Below are positions 58,800-64,000 of a stretch of 64,000 nt of DNA, piece after piece. Below the pieces are notes generated by a model. It was not told the origin of the DNA. It was given only the letters and a program-made list of their open reading frames with translations, and searched no databases. Source of the stretch: Yoonia vestfoldensis SKA53 (lineage in GTDB: Bacteria; Pseudomonadota; Alphaproteobacteria; Rhodobacterales; Rhodobacteraceae); the NCBI RefSeq assembly GCF_000152785.1, contig NZ_CH672414.1, forward strand, positions 2,338,443-2,402,442, given 5' to 3'. The translations under genes were made by a program, and so were the position numbers. Each line of letters begins with the position of its first letter. Positions within the stretch are counted from its first letter, which is position 1.

Positions 58800-59351
58800 A
58801 TGACGACCGATCCGTTGGACCTTGGCGACGATAAATCGCTGCTTTTGGTAGATGATGACGAAGCTTTTCTGAAACGTCTGGCCAAGGCCATGGAAAAGCG
58901 CGGGTTCGAGGTTGAAATGGCTGGGTCCGTTGCCGCAGGCAAGGCGATTGCCACGGCCCGACCACCCGCCTATGCCGTCGTTGATCTGCGGCTCGAGGAT
59001 GGCAACGGGCTGGATGTGGTCGAGGTCTTGCGCGCCCGCCGCCCAGAAAGCCGGATCGTCGTGCTGACCGGTTATGGTGCGATCGCAACGGCCGTCGCAG
59101 CGGTCAAGATCGGGGCGACAGATTATCTGGCAAAACCAGCGGATGCGACCGATGTGACCAATGCGTTGCTGGCTCTGACCGATACCCTGCCGCCGCCGCC
59201 CGAAAACCCGATGAGCGCAGATCGCGTGAGGTGGGAACATATCCAGCGGGTTTACGAACTTTGCGACCGTAACGTGTCTGAAACCGCGCGGCGGCTTTCG
59301 ATGCACAGGCGCACTTTGCAGCGTATATTGGCCAAGCGCAGCCCACGCTAG
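58800..59351 (+). CDS. regA: Redox response regulator RegA/PrrA
   Basis: The ~183-residue regulator has a receiver domain with the acidic pocket LLLVDDDEAFL and phospho-acceptor Asp62 in YAVVDLRLEDGNGL, then a proline linker (LPPPPENPMS) and a Fis-type helix-turn-helix whose RVYELCDRNVSETARRLSMHRRTLQRILAKRSPR tail is nearly invariant in this family. RegA controls photosynthesis, respiration, carbon and nitrogen fixation genes. ATG 58800 has AAGG nine bases upstream; ATG 58791 sits directly on that site. Confidence 0.96.
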   Translation: MTTDPLDLGDDKSLLLVDDDEAFLKRLAKAMEKRGFEVEMAGSVAAGKAIATARPPAYAVVDLRLEDGNGLDVVEVLRARRPESRIVVLTGYGAIATAVAAVKIGATDYLAKPADATDVTNALLALTDTLPPPPENPMSADRVRWEHIQRVYELCDRNVSETARRLSMHRRTLQRILAKRSPR

Positions 59352-59406
59352 CTGTCCTTGCGGGACGTGTTTTGTCGCGCTAAAGCTCTCGGAAAAGGAG
59401 AGCCTT

Positions 59407-59862
59407 ATGAAGTATTTGATGATTGCCGCGCTGTTGCTGCCCACCTCCGTGATTGCGCATGACTATACTGTCGGTGGCTTGCAGATCATCCACCCCGCAG
59501 CCGGGGCCACGGCGCCTGCGGCGCAGGCCGGTGCGGGATATTTCCAGATCGTGAACAAAGGCGACCAGCCCGACCGGCTGATCGGGGTGACTGCTGATTT
59601 CCCGCGTGTGATGATCCACACCACCCAGATGGACGGCGATATCGCACGCATGGTGCATCTTGATGCCGTCGACATTCCCGCAGGCGAAACTGTGACCTTT
59701 GCGCCCGGTGGATTGCATGTCATGTTCATGGGACTGAACGGCGATCCGTTCGAAACTGGCGAAAGCTTTGATGCCGTGCTTGTTTTTGAAACCGCAGGCG
59801 ACGTGCCCGTGACGTTCCATGTCGAAGACATCAACGACCTGACCGACCATAACAATCACTGA
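59407..59862 (+). CDS. Copper chaperone PCu(A)C
   Basis: The 151-residue periplasmic protein has a signal peptide (MKYLMIAALLLPTSVIAHD) and the PCu(A)C copper motif: MIHTTQMDGDIARM and later GGLHVMFMGL, giving the His/Met ligand set. PCu(A)C delivers Cu(I) to the CuA or CuB centres of cytochrome oxidases. It lies 55 bases after regA, the place where senC (a Sco-type copper chaperone) is found between regB and regA in Rhodobacter. A strong AAAAGGAG site precedes the ATG. The 3' end overlaps the convergent ppsR by seven bases. Confidence 0.9.
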   Translation: MKYLMIAALLLPTSVIAHDYTVGGLQIIHPAAGATAPAAQAGAGYFQIVNKGDQPDRLIGVTADFPRVMIHTTQMDGDIARMVHLDAVDIPAGETVTFAPGGLHVMFMGLNGDPFETGESFDAVLVFETAGDVPVTFHVEDINDLTDHNNH

Positions 59863-61283
59863 TTGTCGTCGGGTTCCCGGATCAACAGATCAAATTTGCG
59901 CAGTTTGACGTAAAGCGACTGGCGCGACAGGCCCAACATTTCTGCGGCCGCAACGCGGTTGTTCATGGTCAGCGCCACCGCTGTTTCGATACACATCTTT
60001 TCGACGACATTCGTCGTTTCGGCCACGATTTCCTTGAGCGTGGCACTGCCCACCAGTTCAACGACAGATCGCATGCTTTCGTCGTTGCTGGGCAACATTG
60101 CGCCACGGCTGGTATCGGCGTGGTTCGAATCGCGCATGACGAAGGCAAAGACAGAATGGGTGCCTGCGTGCAGTTTGGTGACTGAAATTTCCACCGACCG
60201 GGGGCTGCCGTATTGCCCGGCGATCCGTGTGGCGTAAATCCGCATCCGGCCTGCGCGCGTGGCGTTTTCAGTCATCACCTTCAGATCGACACTGCCGCGC
60301 TGCAGATAATCACCAAGGCTGCGCCCGCGCACATTGATGTCATGGGCCACGTCTATCAGGTCGAGGAAAGCATCGTTCGCGGACAGCACATCACCATTTT
60401 CCGACGCAAAAACAATGGCTTCTGGCCCACTCAGATACAGGTCCTGCATATTGCGGGCAAGATTATCCGCCTTAAGACTACTGTCATCGTCAGGCACGAT
60501 CCGGCAGAGTAAAATGCGTTCGCCTGCTGCACGGAACAATGTCGGCGCAAGCTGGACCGCCTTGGATTTGCCGCGCAATTCTATCTTCATGCCATCTGCA
60601 CGCTCTGAAATCGCAAGCGTGGTTAACGCCTCAACAAGATCGCCGCGCTTGCGGCTCTCGAAACAGCTCATCAGCGGATCGCCGATCAGGTCGTCGCGCG
60701 ATCTGTCCAGCAATGTCGTGGCGGCGGCATTTGCTTCGGTTATTTCACCGCTTTGGACAGATACAAACAGCACGGGTTCGGCCATGCTGCCCAGCAGCAC
60801 ACGAAACCGCGTGTCGAATTCGCGCTGCACCTCGTAATCGCGTTCCAGCGCGAGTTGCGCCTTGATCAACTGCTGCTGCATTTCGGAAATCGCACGCAGG
60901 TCACGGCCCAGCATCAACACGGCCCCATTGGGCGCGATCCGGTGAAAGCTATAACGGACAGGCGAATCCCAATCGCTGACGTCACGCGAATGGTTCAATT
61001 CGACCGGGCGCACATCGGCCCTGCCGTCCAGAAACTCCGCTAACCGGCTTTCGAATTTTGGCAGACTATCGGCAGCCAGCGAATCGCGGATATCCTTGCC
61101 CTCCCAATGTTCAAGCACCAGAAACGAACGATGGTTCGGGTTGACGATGACCGATAGCACTAGGCCTTCTTCGGAAATCACGATGGCCAGATCGGCCACA
61201 TCAGCGATAATATCGCCCAATATTTCGGGTGCAATCAGGGGAATTGCGCCGCTTTTCCAGAATTTCGCACCACGCGAGGTCAT
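59856..61283 (-). CDS. ppsR: Photosynthesis repressor PpsR/CrtJ
   Basis: The 475-residue protein has an N-terminal segment, two to three PAS-like domains linked by the Q-linker helix (AISEMQQQLIKAQLALERDYEVQREFDTRF, about 131-160), and a C-terminal Fis-type helix-turn-helix (NNRVAAAEMLGLSRQSLYVKLRKFDL, about 441-466). Cys260 and Cys431 sit near the positions of the redox-active pair Cys249/Cys420 in CrtJ. It represses bch, crt and puc genes under oxygen at TGT-N12-ACA. ATG 61283 has an AAGGA site; it follows ppaA on the same strand. Confidence 0.95.
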   Translation of the reverse strand: MTSRGAKFWKSGAIPLIAPEILGDIIADVADLAIVISEEGLVLSVIVNPNHRSFLVLEHWEGKDIRDSLAADSLPKFESRLAEFLDGRADVRPVELNHSRDVSDWDSPVRYSFHRIAPNGAVLMLGRDLRAISEMQQQLIKAQLALERDYEVQREFDTRFRVLLGSMAEPVLFVSVQSGEITEANAAATTLLDRSRDDLIGDPLMSCFESRKRGDLVEALTTLAISERADGMKIELRGKSKAVQLAPTLFRAAGERILLCRIVPDDDSSLKADNLARNMQDLYLSGPEAIVFASENGDVLSANDAFLDLIDVAHDINVRGRSLGDYLQRGSVDLKVMTENATRAGRMRIYATRIAGQYGSPRSVEISVTKLHAGTHSVFAFVMRDSNHADTSRGAMLPSNDESMRSVVELVGSATLKEIVAETTNVVEKMCIETAVALTMNNRVAAAEMLGLSRQSLYVKLRKFDLLIREPDDNQ

Positions 61284-61318
61284 CGTAAATTTCCTTCGGG
61301 CAGCGTCTTTGGCATGAT

Positions 61319-62119
61319 CTAGACCTCGCGCGGCTGTCGCGCGAGGGTCAGATATTTTGTCGTCAGGCCGCAAAGCTCTAACGCCTCGCTTGGCACATTG
61401 GTTGCATGATCCGCGCCCGTCAAAGCCGTAACATCATATTGTTTTTCGACCTCGAGGATTGTCCCGCCGATCACGACAGGCATGGATGTCTTGGACGAAC
61501 TGCGGATGACGTAGACAATACGCCGCAGCGATTCAAGACTTTCGCCCGAGGATGCTGAAATGAACACCGCGTCATAGCTGGTCTTGGCCAGTTTCTGTGC
61601 AAGCTCTTGCGAGTCCGCACCCAGCATCAGCCGGACCGATAATCCCTTGCGGCGCAATTGCCCGCTCAGCACCATGGCGCCCAAAGTGTGATATACGTCC
61701 TGTCCGACGATCAACATGATCGAGGGCGCCGCTGGATTGGCCGACTGGTCGCCTGCCCATTCGGGGCCAAGTTCACGCAGCATCGCCTGCAACCGCGACA
61801 CGCCGATTGTCACAGCCGCAAAGCTAAGCCCGTCCGAGCACCAATCGTCACCAAGCTCACGCGCAAGCTGGGGAATATAAAAATCCGCGATATCATCACG
61901 GCCGATTCCTGCCAAAATCGCATCCTGCATCACTGCGATACACCCATCGCGGTTCACATCCAGCGCGGCGGCGCGCATTGCGGTTATGACTTTCCTGTCT
62001 AAATGTCGGGGGGCAAAGGGCACAAGCGTCAGCCCAGTGCCGGTAGCCTGTGGTATCGGGTCCGGAATCTGGCGAAGCGCGTTTGCCGCCATGACGTCTA
62101 TGTTGCGGCGATCAGCCAT
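61319..62119 (-). CDS. ppaA: B12-binding antirepressor PpaA/AerR (SCHIC-domain protein)
   Basis: The 266-residue protein has a helical cap and then a cobalamin-binding fold: DDWCSDGLSFAAVTIGVSRLQ, then IVGQDVYHTLGAMVLSGQLRRKG with His144, which matches the His that binds cobalamin in R. capsulatus AerR, and VVIGGTILEVE. AerR/PpaA binds B12 in a light-dependent way and modulates CrtJ/PpsR. ATG 62119 with CAGGAG is chosen; a longer frame starts at 62224 inside the promoter. Confidence 0.9.
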   Translation of the reverse strand: MADRRNIDVMAANALRQIPDPIPQATGTGLTLVPFAPRHLDRKVITAMRAAALDVNRDGCIAVMQDAILAGIGRDDIADFYIPQLARELGDDWCSDGLSFAAVTIGVSRLQAMLRELGPEWAGDQSANPAAPSIMLIVGQDVYHTLGAMVLSGQLRRKGLSVRLMLGADSQELAQKLAKTSYDAVFISASSGESLESLRRIVYVIRSSSKTSMPVVIGGTILEVEKQYDVTALTGADHATNVPSEALELCGLTTKYLTLARQPREV

Positions 62120-62170
62120 GTCTGCTCCTGACCTTTGACCCGCATCAGCGCGCATCAATAGAGTTGGGCT

Positions 62171-62199
62171 ATTGTCGGTCTTGCCGCCCATAATGTCAA
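62171..62199 (-). promoter_or_regulatory. Candidate ppaA-ppsR promoter
   Basis: Reading leftward, TTGACA (62199-62194) and GACAAT (62176-62171) are separated by 17 bases, about 52 bases before the ppaA ATG. The -35 box is inside PpsR operator 1, so ppaA-ppsR is probably autoregulated. Confidence 0.55.
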
Positions 62200-62211
62200 A
62201 GTAAATTGACA
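62194..62211. promoter_or_regulatory. PpsR operator 1 (TGT-N12-ACA), overlapping ppaA promoter
   Basis: TGTCAAAGTAAATTGACA matches the PpsR/CrtJ consensus TGT-N12-ACA. On the minus strand it contains TTGACA, the -35 box of the likely ppaA promoter. Confidence 0.8.
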
Positions 62212-62317
62212 CAACGCAAAACAAGCTTCCAATTATATGTGATAAATTACTGTTTTATATGTTATTTAATGCCCCCGAAGGGGTTGGGTGGTGATCTGAC
62301 ACATCCTGCAAGATAAG

Positions 62318-62335
62318 TGTAAGTTAAAGTTGACA
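62318..62335. promoter_or_regulatory. PpsR operator 2 (TGT-N12-ACA), overlapping bchF promoter
   Basis: TGTAAGTTAAAGTTGACA matches TGT-N12-ACA and shares its right half with the TTGACA -35 box of the likely bchF promoter. It lies 124 bases from operator 1. Confidence 0.85.
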
Positions 62336-62359
62336 CATGCCCCCAAAGGCTCCTAATCT
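62330..62359 (+). promoter_or_regulatory. Candidate bchF promoter
   Basis: TTGACA (62330-62335) and TAATCT (62354-62359) are separated by 18 bases, 26 bases before the bchF ATG. Repression by PpsR bound at operator 2 would block RNA polymerase directly. Confidence 0.65.
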
Positions 62360-62385
62360 GGGTTCAGTCAATATCGGGAGGCCAC

Positions 62386-64000
<1,615 letters not shown>

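Overview
The window looks like a chromosomal segment of an alphaproteobacterium of the Rhodobacteraceae (Roseobacter group) that makes bacteriochlorophyll, most likely an aerobic anoxygenic phototroph. Evidence: the gene order parB-parA-rsmG-mnmG-mnmE-rho-hemJ | maf-aroE-coaE-dnaQ-secB seen around alphaproteobacterial origins; RegB/RegA, PpsR, a PpaA/AerR-type B12 protein, bchF and bchN at the right edge; and high-GC codon usage throughout. I see no rRNA, tRNA, CRISPR array, insertion sequence or prophage. The genes are densely packed, often with ATGA-type overlaps, and none appears broken.

Layout. 1-16 kb: the end of ubiG, a MarR regulator, nitrilase-family amidase, glutaredoxin, ComF, a methyltransferase, ferrochelatase, small envelope lipoproteins (CAP and L,D-transpeptidase), a TrmA/RlmD-type RNA methyltransferase, a paired ABC exporter, CCA-adding enzyme, CoA pyrophosphatase, Hsp33, a NUDIX protein and argG. 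16-24 kb: a leftward run of malic enzyme, PfkB kinase, class IV aminotransferase and sulfotransferase, then mutS and grpE. 24-28 kb: hrcA, with rph-rdgB-hemW diverging from it.

27.8-38.7 kb is the origin region. A leftward block (hemJ, rho, mnmE, mnmG, rsmG, parA, parB) and a rightward block (maf, aroE, coaE, dnaQ) diverge from a 409-base AT-rich gap (35132-35540). The gap holds a perfect DnaA box, degenerate boxes and several inverted repeats, and is the best candidate for oriC. Two perfect 16-bp parS palindromes lie inside rsmG and at the mnmG start, 3-5 kb away, beside parAB.

38-59 kb: secB, fxsA, a Tim44-domain protein, mltA, smr, an MFS transporter, and hslV and hslU separated by an unknown membrane protein. 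A capsule-synthesis-like protein follows. Then comes a long leftward run from regB to trxA: regB, a PAS-only protein, tsaE, amgK, murU, addB, addA, trxA.

58.7-64 kb is the photosynthesis-control edge. regA diverges from regB and is followed by a PCu(A)C copper chaperone. ppaA-ppsR runs leftward and bchF-bchN rightward from a shared 266-base region. That region carries two TGT-N12-ACA PpsR palindromes, each overlapping the -35 box of one divergent promoter. Redox (RegBA) and oxygen/light (PpsR/PpaA) control therefore sits beside the first bacteriochlorophyll genes, about 27 kb from the proposed origin. The heme genes hemH, hemW and hemJ are also in the window.
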